Positions 9,511 to 19,260 of a DNA stretch of 64,000 nt are shown here, one piece after another. A program made the translations under genes and the position numbers. The notes beneath the pieces are model-generated. The model saw only the letters and a list, made by a program, of their open reading frames with translations, did no database searches and was not told where the DNA came from. The DNA is taken from positions 4,774,001 to 4,838,000 of the forward strand of contig CM060731.1 of the NCBI GenBank assembly GCA_030704615.1, read 5' to 3'. This DNA is from Takakia lepidozioides. Its lineage: Eukaryota; Streptophyta; Takakiopsida; Takakiales; Takakiaceae. The first letter of the stretch is position 1. Every line of letters starts with the position of its first letter.

Positions 9511-11575
9511 CCATGGCATGAGAAGGTAAAGGTCAAGGAAAAAGGACAAGCAAGGAAACAGGTGACGGCAGTAACACCCAAAAAAGAAAGAAAACCATCG
9601 GGCATCGGAGGAGGCGCAGGAGGGGACCCAAGAGGTGACTCCGACGACGATTTGGTTCAAGGGTCCTGCGACTGTGTTGCTCCTACCCAGTCACAGGTCG
9701 TCCGGGTTCCCAAGTCAGTTCGGGAGTGGGACTGCTCTGCCAAGAAGTTGGCATTGAGGGCGAGCCTACACGGCGGTATTCGGCGGTAGGGGACGTTACG
9801 CACAGGCCAAAGCTAGAACCCCAACCATCATCCCATGCGTCAATGAGAGCTTCCTTGACGCTCGCTGCCAGGGCGAAGAAGGTGGCACCAAACAAGTCTC
9901 TGGCGGAGCAGAAGGGAAAAGCAAGAAGAGGGTGCCGGTACAGAGCCTAAAGAACCCCTGGTTTTGAAGCCATGATGGAATTATTCACGGCTGTGTGAGC
10001 ACGATTTGCAAGAGCACTCGGGGTGGGGGGTTGAGGGAGAGAGCTTGCGACATGATCTCCTAGACATTTCCAGATGGGGAGACTGCTGGAGGGCCTGGCT
10101 GAGGGTGCACCCACCGGAACAGGTTACTAGGACTCCTGGAAAAGCCGGGTTTGGGCTGGCGGGGATGACTTCTGGATGCGGTGGATGGATGTGTGGTTTC
10201 TTGCCACGAGAGGGAAGACCACAGCGAATGCGTGGCAAGGTGGACCCGAAGTGTCACCCCGGTACTGCTCAGAAAATGGTTCTGCATCAGTACGACAGGG
10301 TGCGAACAGAGGGCCAAAGTGTAGTATCAATCTATTGCATTCACTTCATATTGTGGTGTATGTTAAGTAGACCCTGGATTGATCCCTTTTTGTGGATGTG
10401 CAGACATTGGTGTTTGAGGCATATTGCTTTGTGAAGAGAGGGTCTACGTTCAAATTCCGCAAGGACGGTGGTCTCTTGTTGATGCCGCTGTGACCCTGTA
10501 ACCTACGATGTCCTCTACAACTATGTGCCCCACTCTAGTATGCCGAAGGACACAAAAAGACAGGCAAACCGTGGCGGTACAGCCGGACCCGGAAGCCCGC
10601 TTTCATCCAAACCCTCATGGAGACGTGCTCGATGTCAGGGGCGGGATTCTGGACCTCACATGCGGCACGGGTAAGCCTTCACGTGCTCAGTTGTCCCCTG
10701 TGGCCCCATTGCAATTGAATGCCGCAAGCTATTAACCGCCCGCTTTGTTCCTCAGGTGCTTCAATGTGGGCAAGGGACGTTGTCCGACAGGCATGTGTTC
10801 GCCTTCGAGCCAGATACTGCCCTCCACAACTCGGAACTTGCAGCGGCTGAACGTCTGCCGAAAGAGGAAGAGGCATCCTCGGAGGATGAGGAAAATCCGA
10901 GAAGGAGCAGGGGGAGAAGTTGGGATCGAGGCGAGAGCCCCCGGTTTACGAGTGAGTGGTGGCATTGATAAGTTGCCTCCAGATTTGTGAGGCACCTCCC
11001 TCCGCTCTCTTATTTCATTGAAAACCCTTTTGGTTGTGCTGGTATTGACATTCTTCAAGTTGGATTTGTTCTTACTGTAGGATGCCAGAGTACTTGCCGG
11101 AGGGACGTCTAAACCGGGAGTTCATGGGCAGGAGGAACGTTGCCTTTTTTTGCCAGGGGAGATTTCATGCCTAGTCAGAAAGGGAGTACATCCTGCCTAC
11201 TTATGCTGCCCGGCTTGCTTCGGTGTCCATTAGGAGGTGTTCCGAACGTAGTCGTGTACAGCAGATTTTGACGAGGCAAGCCTCAAGAAATGGAAGATGA
11301 GGGAGGAGCGGCCAGCAGCTAGATATTAGAGCCCGTCGGGCCTCGTAGATTTGTGTGGATTCTGCTGAGGAAAGTGGGGGAGAAGACGCCAGAAGATTCC
11401 CAGGAGGTGAGGTGGACAGTCCCCAAGGAGAGGACGGGATTTTTGAGAGGCATAGTGGAACTGATGCATCACAGAGCTCGGAGGATGAGGGGGGATGAGG
11501 GGGATGAGGAAGAAGGTGGGGCAAGTTCCTCGGAGGGTGTAGGAGAGTAGTGCCCATTCCGGCTATGACAGTAGA
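9511..11575 (+). pseudogene. Decayed coding region with amino-methyltransferase-like motif
   Basis: Fragments in changing frames can be followed from the gap. A basic Lys/Arg-rich frame (9,511-9,789) leads to a 'MMELFTAV' segment near 9,975. Further on, DVLDVRGGILDLTCGTGK (about 10,621-10,674) and, after a one-base shift, PIAIECRKLLTARFVP (about 10,710-10,757) resemble the SAM-binding motif I and following strand of beta-class N6-adenine/N4-cytosine methyltransferases (D-x-x-x-G-[ST]-G, then G-R-x-x-[IV]-[AG]-I-E). An open frame continues with HVFAFEPDTALHN and an acidic, Arg/Ser-rich tail to about 10,970. Another acidic Glu/Ser-rich tail lies at 11,353-11,550. No DPPY-type motif was found. 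It could be cargo of a retroelement or a host-gene remnant; identification is weak. Confidence 0.35.
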
Positions 11576-11829
11576 ACACACTTGTAGAGACGTGGCTTGC
11601 CACAAAATTTGCAATAAAATGTTGCATTTTAAGTCCACTGGTGCCACAATTCCAACTTCACATGACCCTATTTCCGTGCCTCCTAACCCTATTTCCGTGG
11701 ACTCACAATGGTCTGCCTAATTGTTTTTTTTCCGCTCATGCTATGCCGCTCATGTATCATGCGCTCATTGAAAAGCAGCCCCCCATCTTTTGTATGACAT
11801 AGGTCCTTTCCACGAGTGATTTAAGCTTA
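11576..11829. other. No gene recognised
   Basis: Sequence between the decayed methyltransferase-like region and the truncated 3' side of element B. I see a twice-repeated 'CCTATTTCCGTG' phrase (about 11,668-11,700) and a poly-T run, no gene. Confidence 0.4.
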
Positions 11830-11874
11830 GAAGCTTGAATCTCCTTCTCTGCAACCATATACAAATCCCCCGTC

Positions 11875-12111
11875 TTAAAAGTCGTAACTGCCTTCATCAA
11901 ACTGATCCTTTGCTTTCATCTGAATCTGGTCATAGATATCAGGCTGCATCATCACACTTCTGACAATACTCGTGTACATCTTTGTAAGTAGGCCAACCAG
12001 TATCCGCGAGTAGAGTAGGATCTTTCTCTGGTAGTCTCTTCTCAAAAATGACCTCCAGACCACTCCCGTATGAACTTCCGCCAAAAACTTTATTTCTTCA
12101 TGGTGGTACAA
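11875..12111 (-). pseudogene. Integrase zinc-binding (HHCC) fragment of element B
   Basis: The 78-codon frame begins HHEEIKFLAEVHTGVV and includes LLYSRILVGLLTKMYTSI, which resembles the H-x3-H ... C-x2-C N-terminal domain of Ty3/gypsy integrases. The Cys pair lies in a neighbouring frame (VRSVMM here, where a 'CQKCD'-like segment would be expected), so at least one frameshift is present. No DDE core follows; element homology stops by about 11,830. Confidence 0.5.
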
Positions 12112-12129
12112 GCATCGTTTTAGGCTCCA

Positions 12130-12933
12130 TCAGCTTCCTAACGATACATTCTGCTTCCTACCATAGTATAAGGTAAAGCTTTGATAGCGATTCTCTTCCT
12201 CTGCTCCTTACCATAACTAGGTGGGCATTGACCATGAGCAAGGTAGTATCTGATTGGCCACTACCAATCTAACCATTCATCTGCACTTCCTTGCACCTCC
12301 ATTACAAATAAACTCGCATCAGGTAACTGATCGTCCACTCCTGTGGCGGCCTCTCCTGTTGTTAGTCGTGACAAATGATCTGCCACAAGATGCAAACGGC
12401 CAGGCTTGTAAATAACCTCGAACTCAAACTCATTGCAAGATTATTAACCATCTTGCTATTCTTCCGCTTATCAGAGGTTTGTTCACCAGATATATCAGAG
12501 CCTGGTGATCCACATAAAAACATAAACTTCTTCCCAATAGGTAATGCCTGAATTTCTTGACTGCATAAATCATTGCCAATGCTTCTCTTCAGTTGTGCTA
12601 TAGTTCCTCTCAGCACTGTTCATCAACCGGCTAGCATAGTACACAGGTGAATCTATATTCCCTGGTAACATTCTGGGCTAACACCGCTCCCAACGCTTCT
12701 CCTGATGCATCGCAATGAACATGGAATACTACATGCCAGTGAGGGTTAATCAGTACAGGTGTAGTTGTTACTGACAGTGTAAGTTCCTCAAATGCCTGTG
12801 ACATTCCGCTGTCCAGGTAAATACTGCATCTTTCTTCAGTAGTTTGCTCAATGGTGCTGCTATTTGTGCATACCTTTTGACAAATCTCCTGTAATAACTG
12901 GTTTGCCCAAGGAATCTCCGTAGACTTTAACAT
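12130..12933 (-). pseudogene. RNase H domain of element B, frameshifted
   Basis: Minus-strand frames at 12,631-12,933 and 12,362-12,616 hold a Ty3/gypsy RNase H in pieces. VVFHVHCDASGEALGAVLAQ carries the first catalytic Asp (DAS). The following frame matches the region after 'ERNYSTTE', and shifted frames hold the 'YVDHQAL' and 'HLVADHLSRL' segments. The enzyme would degrade the RNA strand during reverse transcription. Several small indels break the frame, so it is inactive in this copy. Confidence 0.6.
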
Positions 12934-13192
12934 TCACTGGTGGTGGAGATGCTTTAATGGACTCTGTCTTTCTGGGATCCACAAGGAGTCCCTTCTTACA
13001 CACAATGTGTCCCAGAAGCACCCCTGAGTTCACACAGAAAGTACACTTCTCTGGATTCAGGCCCAGACCTCTCATCCTGCATCTGGCCAAACATAACTCC
13101 AATTTATGCAAGTGCTCACTCTTAGAGCTGTACACTGAAATCATCCAAGAATACCTGCATGAAATCATCCAGATACTCATGAAAAGATTCAC
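12860..13192 (-). pseudogene. RT thumb/connection of element B in shifted frame
   Basis: The frame contains HLHKLELCLARCRMRGLGL and NPEKCTFCVNSGVLLGHIV, the conserved block after the RT catalytic site in Ty3/gypsy elements (CxF...LGH). The catalytic FLDD itself reads in another frame. B lost two bases of a GTGTAC stretch near 13,135 where A reads GTGTGTAC. This is the last part of RT shared with A before the gap. Confidence 0.7.
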
Positions 13193-13195
13193 TTA

Positions 13196-15559
13196 TCACT
13201 CTCTGAAAGGTCGCTGGTGCATTACAAAGTCCAAAGGACATGACTTTGTATGCATAAGCCCCCAGTCTGTGATGAAAGCTGTTTTCCCTTGGTCTTCTTC
13301 TGCCACTTGCACTTGATTATAACCACTGAAGCCATCCATGAATGAGTACATCTCATGGCCTGCCACAGTGTCTAATACTGCTTCTGTGAATGGCAAAGGG
13401 AAAGGATCTTTCTTCGTACAAGCATTCAGCTTCTTATAGTTCACACATACTCTTAGTTTGCCATTCTTCTTGGGAACTATAACAATGGGTGACAACCAAG
13501 TTGTATACTCTATTGGGTAAATAAACTTAGCCTCAGCCAACTTCTTTATCTCTTCTCCAACCTTCTGTGCGTAGTTGGGATTCATTCTATACCTCGCCTG
13601 CTTGATTGGTACTGACCCTGGTTCCAGTTCAATCTTATGCTGACAGACTTCAGGTGGTATCCCTTTTAGATCCTCATAGCTCCAAGCAAATACATCTCTG
13701 TATTTGATGAACAAGCTTTTAGCTTCTTCGAAGAATTCCGGTTCCAAATCAGCTCCTACTTTCACCATCCTCGGTTCCTCTTGAGTTCCCACATTTACTT
13801 CTCTCACCTGCTCATCAGCTGTGATTGTCCAACCAGTCACCACTTCATCCTGTAAGCTCACAGTGGCTGGTTCTTCTAGGATTTCTATTTCTCCTTCTCT
13901 CTCTTCATAGAAATGTGATGGGTAAATGCTAGTTTCCTCTTCAGTTGGTGTTGCTGTCACTACACCACAGCAGATACCTCTCAAACAACTTAGGCTTTCC
14001 AGCCGCATCTCTGCAACCTGCTCCCACTCTGGGTGTGCAGCAAATAGGGTAGCTTCCTGCTCCTCATCCAGTCCTCCTCTCCAGTCATACTCTCTAACTC
14101 CTCGAGGTCTTCTTGTAGCAGGTAATCTACTAGATTTCTTTGTGGTAATTTGTATCTCGTGTATCCCATTATGCACGGTTAGTAACTGAGAATTCCAGTC
14201 ATGGAATACCCTGGCCTGTTTCAGCCACGGACGTCCCAATAATAAGGAGTAAGCCTCCATGACTTCATCCATTTTTAATACAGTTACTGTGATCATAAAG
14301 ATCATTTTCTGTATCTGTATCTTAACTCCTCTTATTAATCCCAATGGCTGCACACTTCTTTGATCTGCCATTGTTACTGTAAATGGGGCTGGTTTCATGT
14401 TACTTAGACCAAGCTTCTTCCTTAATTGGTCTGTCATGATATTTACTCCAGAACCACCATCTATCAGTACATCAGTTAGTTCTGTGCTTCCAATTCTCAA
14501 TTGGATTACTGGCATAGAATCATCAAAGTCCATGACTGGTTCTCGCCCTTCCGGCTTCACATTATAACTGGTCACCTTGCTGTTCAGGTCTGTGTTTCCT
14601 GTCTCTTGGGCAATTCGATTGATTGCTTGATACAGCCTGTGCCTACAATAAGGTGCCACAGCTAATAGCTGTCCAATGGTAATTTCTGCTTTGGTCTGAC
14701 ATATTACTTCAGCCAAAGTCTCTTCATTACTTTGCATGTCTGCATCTTTTTTTTTCCTTTCTTCCTCACTCCCTTCTTTTTCTCCATCCGAATCAGAGGA
14801 ATCTGCCACAGGAATATCAGTACTCTTTTGCATTTCCCTTATAGTATCTGCCACTTCCTTGTGCAGTTCCTTCTCATCTTTCCAAGTCTCTTCATCTTCA
14901 GGCATATCATTGCCACTTCCAGTCTCATCTTCTTCCTCTTCTACTGGAGGTATTAGTTTGGCTTTACTTCTTGTTACTATCATTGTACTTACTTCTGGTA
15001 CAACACATGGCCTAACCATGTGAGCTGCCACCACTGGGCCCTCATTCACAGGAGCTCTCATCTCATTCTGGTGTCTTATCCAGAATGAACAGGCTGCCTT
15101 GCGATGTCCTGGCTGATTACAATAGTAACATAGCTCTTCACCATTGGGTCCTCGCCCTTGGTCTGTTCTTGGATTATTTCTATAATCCTGATTCCCGGGC
15201 TGGTAATTCCCCCTTGGATTACCCTGATAGTTGCCTCTGGAATTTCCTTGGTAATTCCCTCTTGAATTACCTCTCCCTTCCATGCCATTGTTATAACCAC
15301 CAGACCTACCATAGTGGTCCTGATCATTGTTTCTTCTTGGCTGGGGCTGCACCTGATGCACCCTTACTTGCCTAGGTTCTCTTGCAGCTGTCCTTCTGTT
15401 GTAGTAACAATTCTCAGTAGAATGGTTATCCATTTTACAGATAGTACAGTGTTTCTCCTTCAGGTGGCATTCTGTGGTGGTATGGCCTTCATTCTGGCAC
15501 TTTGCACACCATACACCCTTTCTCCAATGTGTTGCAGTGTGTTGCAGCCTCTGTGGCAT
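13196..15559 (-). CDS. Gag C-terminus, protease and RT N-terminal half of element B (787 codons)
   Basis: A single long open frame. In order: knuckles CAKCQNEGHTTTEC, CTICKMDNHSTENC and CYYCNQPGHRKAAC (residues about 18-170) and an acidic Asp/Glu-rich linker. Protease follows with LIDGGSGVNIMTDQL, a D-G-G variant of the D-[ST]-G signature, near residue 370. A spacer with an acidic block leads to the RT fingers and palm (YEDLKGIPPEVCQHKIELEP, LRVCVNYKKLNACTKKDPFP, FSGYNQVQVAEED). The frame leaves the RT path at about 13,250, where a five-G run replaces the six Gs needed to continue into AYAYKVMPFG. The same five-G run is in copy A. The product would be the Gag-Pol core up to mid-RT; the polymerase cannot be completed. 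Confidence 0.8.
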   Translation of the reverse strand: MPQRLQHTATHWRKGVWCAKCQNEGHTTTECHLKEKHCTICKMDNHSTENCYYNRRTAAREPRQVRVHQVQPQPRRNNDQDHYGRSGGYNNGMEGRGNSRGNYQGNSRGNYQGNPRGNYQPGNQDYRNNPRTDQGRGPNGEELCYYCNQPGHRKAACSFWIRHQNEMRAPVNEGPVVAAHMVRPCVVPEVSTMIVTRSKAKLIPPVEEEEDETGSGNDMPEDEETWKDEKELHKEVADTIREMQKSTDIPVADSSDSDGEKEGSEEERKKKDADMQSNEETLAEVICQTKAEITIGQLLAVAPYCRHRLYQAINRIAQETGNTDLNSKVTSYNVKPEGREPVMDFDDSMPVIQLRIGSTELTDVLIDGGSGVNIMTDQLRKKLGLSNMKPAPFTVTMADQRSVQPLGLIRGVKIQIQKMIFMITVTVLKMDEVMEAYSLLLGRPWLKQARVFHDWNSQLLTVHNGIHEIQITTKKSSRLPATRRPRGVREYDWRGGLDEEQEATLFAAHPEWEQVAEMRLESLSCLRGICCGVVTATPTEEETSIYPSHFYEEREGEIEILEEPATVSLQDEVVTGWTITADEQVREVNVGTQEEPRMVKVGADLEPEFFEEAKSLFIKYRDVFAWSYEDLKGIPPEVCQHKIELEPGSVPIKQARYRMNPNYAQKVGEEIKKLAEAKFIYPIEYTTWLSPIVIVPKKNGKLRVCVNYKKLNACTKKDPFPLPFTEAVLDTVAGHEMYSFMDGFSGYNQVQVAEEDQGKTAFITDWGLMHTKSCPLDFVMHQRPFRE

Positions 15560-15809
15560 ACTTCTTCAAGATTTCTTCCAATCTTTTTTCATAGTTATCC
15601 CTCTTCAACTTCTCCTTTCTCTTACTCTTTCTTTTTAGTTCTTGCTCTTCTTCTTCATCTGACTCATCCTCAGAGTCCTCATCATCCTTTTTCTCTCTCC
15701 TGAGCATTCCCAATTGCTCAATTCTGTTAGCAGTTTCAAATGCCTCCTCCACTGTATTATGGGGTAACATATCCACTTTCTTTTGCAACTCTGGTCTTAG
15801 TCCACTCAT
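15489..15809 (-). pseudogene. Gag middle segment of element B in shifted frame
   Basis: A 106-codon frame linking the two larger frames. It includes LRPELQKKVDMLPHNTVEEA and a strongly charged Lys/Glu-rich, coiled-coil-like stretch (DEEEEQELKRKSKRKEKLKR). The same stretch is in copy A at about 6,360-6,425. A stop after PAPGL at 15,822 and a duplicated 'ACACTGCAACACA' phrase near 15,530 account for the two breaks in B. Confidence 0.65.
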
Positions 15810-15821
15810 AAACCAAGTCTT

Positions 15822-17036
15822 CTATAAACCGGGTGCTGGTACTGCAGCCAGTTTTTTCATCATCAATTCCATCTTCTCCATATACTCTTCAACAGTTTCA
15901 TGCTTCTTCTGCTTCAGCTGTTGTAAACTCCCATACACTTCATCCTCAGTTTTACTTGTCCTGAACCTATTTCGAAATGCTGTATTCAAGCCATTCCAGG
16001 TTAGGAAATGATTATCAGGGAATCTTGCATACCATTCACTTGCTTTCTTGATAAGTGAACAAGGAAACAATCTCATCTTGGCATCATCGCCATTCTCATT
16101 GTTCACTATACACATGTGCTCAAATTGGCTAATGTGTACATCGGGATCCCCTTTTCCTGAATATATTGGAAAGGGTGGTTTTGCCCGTGTTGGTTGTAAC
16201 GCCATCTGTGGCCCTACCTTCTGCCCACTGACAGGTGCTGGCACCCTTGCTGGTGCTGGTCCTTCTGGACCTATTGTTTTTGTGGTGGATCTTCCACCAA
16301 GTGGTGGCCCTTGAGCACTCCTTGCTTCTGGCCCCACGATATTCACAGTATTCCCAGCTTCAGTTGCACTACTTCCCACACTCCCTGTCCCCCCAGAGCC
16401 AGATCCAGGCAGCCCGCCTGATCCCCCTGAGCCGACACCTTCGTTGGCCTGTGATCCAAGTGCTCCACTTGATCCAGGTCCAACGGGTTGGGATGTCCTG
16501 GTTGTAGTCTCAACCTCAGCTGTTGGGTCTACTTCTTCATATTCTTCCTCTTCTAATTTTTTCTCTCTGTTTTCATCCTCCAAGTTCTGCCCTTGGGTTT
16601 CTTCTTCACTCATGTAACTCAACTGTAATGGTGTTGGAGAGTCTGAACTCTCCGTTGGCTCTGCCACATCCTCTTCTCCTTCTTCATCTTCTGCTTCAGA
16701 AACTGGAGTTCCTGCTTTTGGTGTTCCATGCCAACTCTTATCAAAGATTTCTGTCAAGTCTTTTATCCAAGGATGTACCTCAGATCTTTCACCTCGTGAT
16801 TGATCTTCTTCCTGTACCAATTCCCTTAATCTTTCTTGCAAAGAAACAGAAGGAGTGGCATCCAACTCTAGTTCTTCCGGTATAGGTGATGCACTCTTTG
16901 ATCTTGATGGTGTGAGAGGTCCAGATGATTCCCCTATGTCTATTCCTCTCTCCCAAAGATATGGATAATTAGCTTTCAGATAGCTTTCTCTTTTTGCTGA
17001 ATATCTCTGTCGTCTAGCTTCTCTTTCATCACTCAT
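15822..17036 (-). CDS. gag N-terminal frame of element B (404 codons)
   Basis: Starts MSDEREARRQRYSAKRES, 21 bases after the stop of the pre-gag ORF. Domains in order: a basic N-terminus, an acidic Ser/Glu/Pro-rich region (residues 40-190), a Gly/Ser-rich linker (195-235), then the Gag core from about residue 280 (FPIYSGKGDPDVHISQFEHM, MRLFPCSLIKKASEWYARF, RTSKTEDEVYGSLQQL). This is the retrotrans_gag pattern. The frame stops at PAPGL; capsid sequence goes on in the next frame. The long acidic N-terminal extension is unusual for plant Ty3/gypsy Gag. Confidence 0.75.
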   Translation of the reverse strand: MSDEREARRQRYSAKRESYLKANYPYLWERGIDIGESSGPLTPSRSKSASPIPEELELDATPSVSLQERLRELVQEEDQSRGERSEVHPWIKDLTEIFDKSWHGTPKAGTPVSEAEDEEGEEDVAEPTESSDSPTPLQLSYMSEEETQGQNLEDENREKKLEEEEYEEVDPTAEVETTTRTSQPVGPGSSGALGSQANEGVGSGGSGGLPGSGSGGTGSVGSSATEAGNTVNIVGPEARSAQGPPLGGRSTTKTIGPEGPAPARVPAPVSGQKVGPQMALQPTRAKPPFPIYSGKGDPDVHISQFEHMCIVNNENGDDAKMRLFPCSLIKKASEWYARFPDNHFLTWNGLNTAFRNRFRTSKTEDEVYGSLQQLKQKKHETVEEYMEKMELMMKKLAAVPAPGL

Positions 17037-17057
17037 GTCCCATGTCTTTCATTTCTT

Positions 17058-17753
17058 TTAATGTGGCAATAACCAAAACTCTCTTCTGTAATATCTCTCG
17101 TATATGCCTGGGTTTCTTTCAAGCTTCAATGCACCCTTGGCTATACTTGAAGTCTCCGTTACCATATAACCATATGGCAAACAAGTCTGAAAAGCTGTTC
17201 TTGGTGTGAGTTTGATCCACAAAATATCCTTTGGAATCCAATTCTTTACCAGTACAAGCTCTTCATGCATATGAGTATAAACATTCACCTTTATTTCTTC
17301 CCAGCCTTCAAACTCTACTCGTTTAATGGATAGCAATGCTATCACATAAACCAATGTTGGTAACCAACGTGCTCTTCCTCTACAGGCTACCTGATAAATC
17401 TTTATCACTCCTTTCTCCAGACCCCATTCTGGATCAGCATCATGCACTCGTTTAAGAATATTTTCTTTACAACCGTCTGGCAATTCCAAGAACCTTTGAA
17501 AGAATTGTTTGGACAATCTTTCTTCCTTCGTTCCACAGGGAATTTGATTCACTTCAAATTCTTTAATGGTCCAACCACCATGATCCCACCAGATGCCTGT
17601 CACATCTGGTTGTTCATGTCCCAGCTCCCCAGTATGGTCGCCAAATGTCGCGCGGCTTTTACTCACCCATCCCTTCGCTATTCGAGGCGGAAACTCCAAG
17701 ATTGAAGAGTTGGAAATCTCTAAGTACTCAGCCCGCGCAGAACAATCAGTCAT
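17058..17753 (-). CDS. Pre-gag ORF of element B, 231 residues, unknown function
   Basis: Same length and almost the same sequence as 4,276-4,971 in copy A, from MTDCSARAEYLEISN to REFWLLPH. A short internal stretch (around residues 75-93) differs between A and B by compensating small indels, yet both frames stay open. No family recognised. It lies 21 bases upstream of the gag ATG, so it could be translated from the same transcript by reinitiation, or expressed from its own upstream AUG in the leader. Preservation in both copies suggests a role in the element's life cycle; recent insertion is the alternative. Confidence 0.7.
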   Translation of the reverse strand: MTDCSARAEYLEISNSSILEFPPRIAKGWVSKSRATFGDHTGELGHEQPDVTGIWWDHGGWTIKEFEVNQIPCGTKEERLSKQFFQRFLELPDGCKENILKRVHDADPEWGLEKGVIKIYQVACRGRARWLPTLVYVIALLSIKRVEFEGWEEIKVNVYTHMHEELVLVKNWIPKDILWIKLTPRTAFQTCLPYGYMVTETSSIAKGALKLERNPGIYERYYRREFWLLPH

Positions 17754-18647
17754 GACCTACAGCTAGTGTATCATGGGGGTGTTTCCTATTTGTTTCCCTT
17801 TTGGTATTCATGTTAACTATCTTACCATTGATAATTAAATATCAGTTTGCTTTATTAATCTATTGGATTCCATCAACTCATCCATTCATTCCACAGCTTC
17901 ACTCAGATCTCTCTACACAGTGTGTTGGTATCGTAAAAGTATCCGATTATGATTTATCAGGTATCAGGCCGAAGCCAATGTGTCTCTAATCTCCTCTACA
18001 ATATCATTACAATCTTGCATATATCAAGCATCTACTCATCATCTCTCTATCTTCACTTCCGTTCTTCATCTCTGCCCGATCCCCTCTCCTCTATCACCAA
18101 GAAGTCCTCCTCCGAATGCTGTGAAAATCATCCTCCTTCATTCCCCGTTTTCTCTTTTATCTTCCTATCCGCGGTTCTAACCGTTTCCCTCACTAACCGT
18201 CGTCTGTGAACTAACATGTTCCCTTCGTAGGTGTTGTTCCCCACAATCGTTCCCTGTCATACTCTTCGTTCCCTATGATCGTGACAGCTATGTCAAGCTG
18301 TGACTGGCTGTGTGAAACTGTGACGGGCTGTGACTGGCTGTGCGACTGTGTTTGGCTGTGTCGGCTGTGACGGGCTGTGTTGGCTGTGACGACTGTGACG
18401 GCTGTGTTGGCTGTGTTGGCTGTGACGACTGTGACGGGCTGTGTTGGCTGTGTGGGCTGTGGCGGTTGTGTGGGCTGTGATGGCTGTGTGGGCTGTGACG
18501 GCTGTGTGGGCTGTGACGACTGTGTAACCCCCCTCTACAGTGCGCTGCTGTCACCCCTAAGGCTCCTGTTGGTCTCAGTCTGTGCAAAAATTAAGGGTAC
18601 CCTACAGATCCCGTATAAGTGTCTAAGTCCCCGACAGTCCTCTAACA
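17754..18647 (-). repeat. LTR/leader region of element B
   Basis: Reverse complement matches 3,451-4,275 of copy A over most of its length. It begins TGTTAGAGGACTGTCGGGG at 18,647 on the minus strand. No second LTR is available, so the boundary between LTR and untranslated leader cannot be set and no primer-binding site is called. Confidence 0.6.
18288..18527. repeat. GGCTGTG-rich minisatellite in element B leader
   Basis: About 240 bp of GGCTGTG units with GAC/TTG/CGG variations, the complement of the CACAGCC array in copy A. It is longer than the A array (about 180 bp). Translation gives repetitive Cys/Gly or His/Ser frames with no protein meaning. Confidence 0.8.
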
Positions 18648-18842
18648 GTTACTCATAAAATAAAGGCCACCATCCAACACCCACCTATCCCCCACTGTAC
18701 AAATATACCTACCCCCTCCCCCAAATTAAAACAAATAAAGCCTGGATTGAGTCACTGCAACGCCCCCACAAGCCACACCAACAAAAGCCCCCCCCCCCAA
18801 TTCCTTCATTCTATCATCAATCCTACCCCCTCAAATACCCCC

Positions 18843-19260
18843 CTGCGAACTCTCATTACACCGATGGATCCCTTACCCAAACTAATGCAGGCTACGGTAT
18901 CTATCATGCAGGTACAGGGAGAGGGGTGGCCCTCGGACTCCCTGGTCTTGCCACTATTCCCAGGACCGAGCTTATGGCCATATACAACGCTCTCCTCCTA
19001 CTCGATACCTTTAGCCCCCCATACTTCATCTTCACTGACAGCCTTACCTCCTTATTCCTCATCCGCAACCATATTTCCCGACCCCTCCTCCCACCACCAT
19101 CATCCTGACCGCAACCTCATCTCAGCCATTATCGACGCCGCCGTCTCTATAAAGCACCCAGTACACCTACTCAAAGTACGCTCGCACACTGGCATTCAAG
19201 GGAATGAGGAGGCCGATCTCCTCGCTCAGCTTGGTGCCACCAAACTCAAAAGTCAAACCC
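18843..19260 (+). pseudogene. LINE copy 1 RNase H domain, frameshifted
   Basis: The motif HYTDGSL (about 18,852-18,872) holds the first catalytic Asp. In shifted frames follow RTELMAIYNALLLLD (second acidic residue), FTDSLTSLFLI (third, Asp) and RSHTGIQGNEEADLLAQLG (fourth, with the conserved His). This is a cellular-type RNase HI fused to a LINE, which removes RNA from the cDNA hybrid. All four catalytic positions can be found, but frameshifts separate them. Confidence 0.7.

Larger units (their letters stand above)
11830..18647 (-). mobile_element. Ty3/gypsy LTR retrotransposon copy B, 3'-truncated
   Basis: Reverse-strand copy of the family seen at 3,451-9,008. Reading 5' to 3' on the minus strand: LTR start TGTTAGAGGAC at 18,647, leader with minisatellite, 231-codon pre-gag ORF, gag, zinc knuckles, protease, RT, RNase H and the zinc-binding start of integrase near 11,880. 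The integrase catalytic core and the 3' LTR are missing, so the 3' end is a truncation. B is better preserved than A, with frames of 404 and 787 codons, and serves as the family reference here. A and B point toward each other, so the pair forms a long inverted repeat around the gap. Confidence 0.85.

Noticed and set aside
8845-9660. Open frames of about 200-270 codons across the gap
   Set aside because: They consist almost entirely of Ns and have no meaning.
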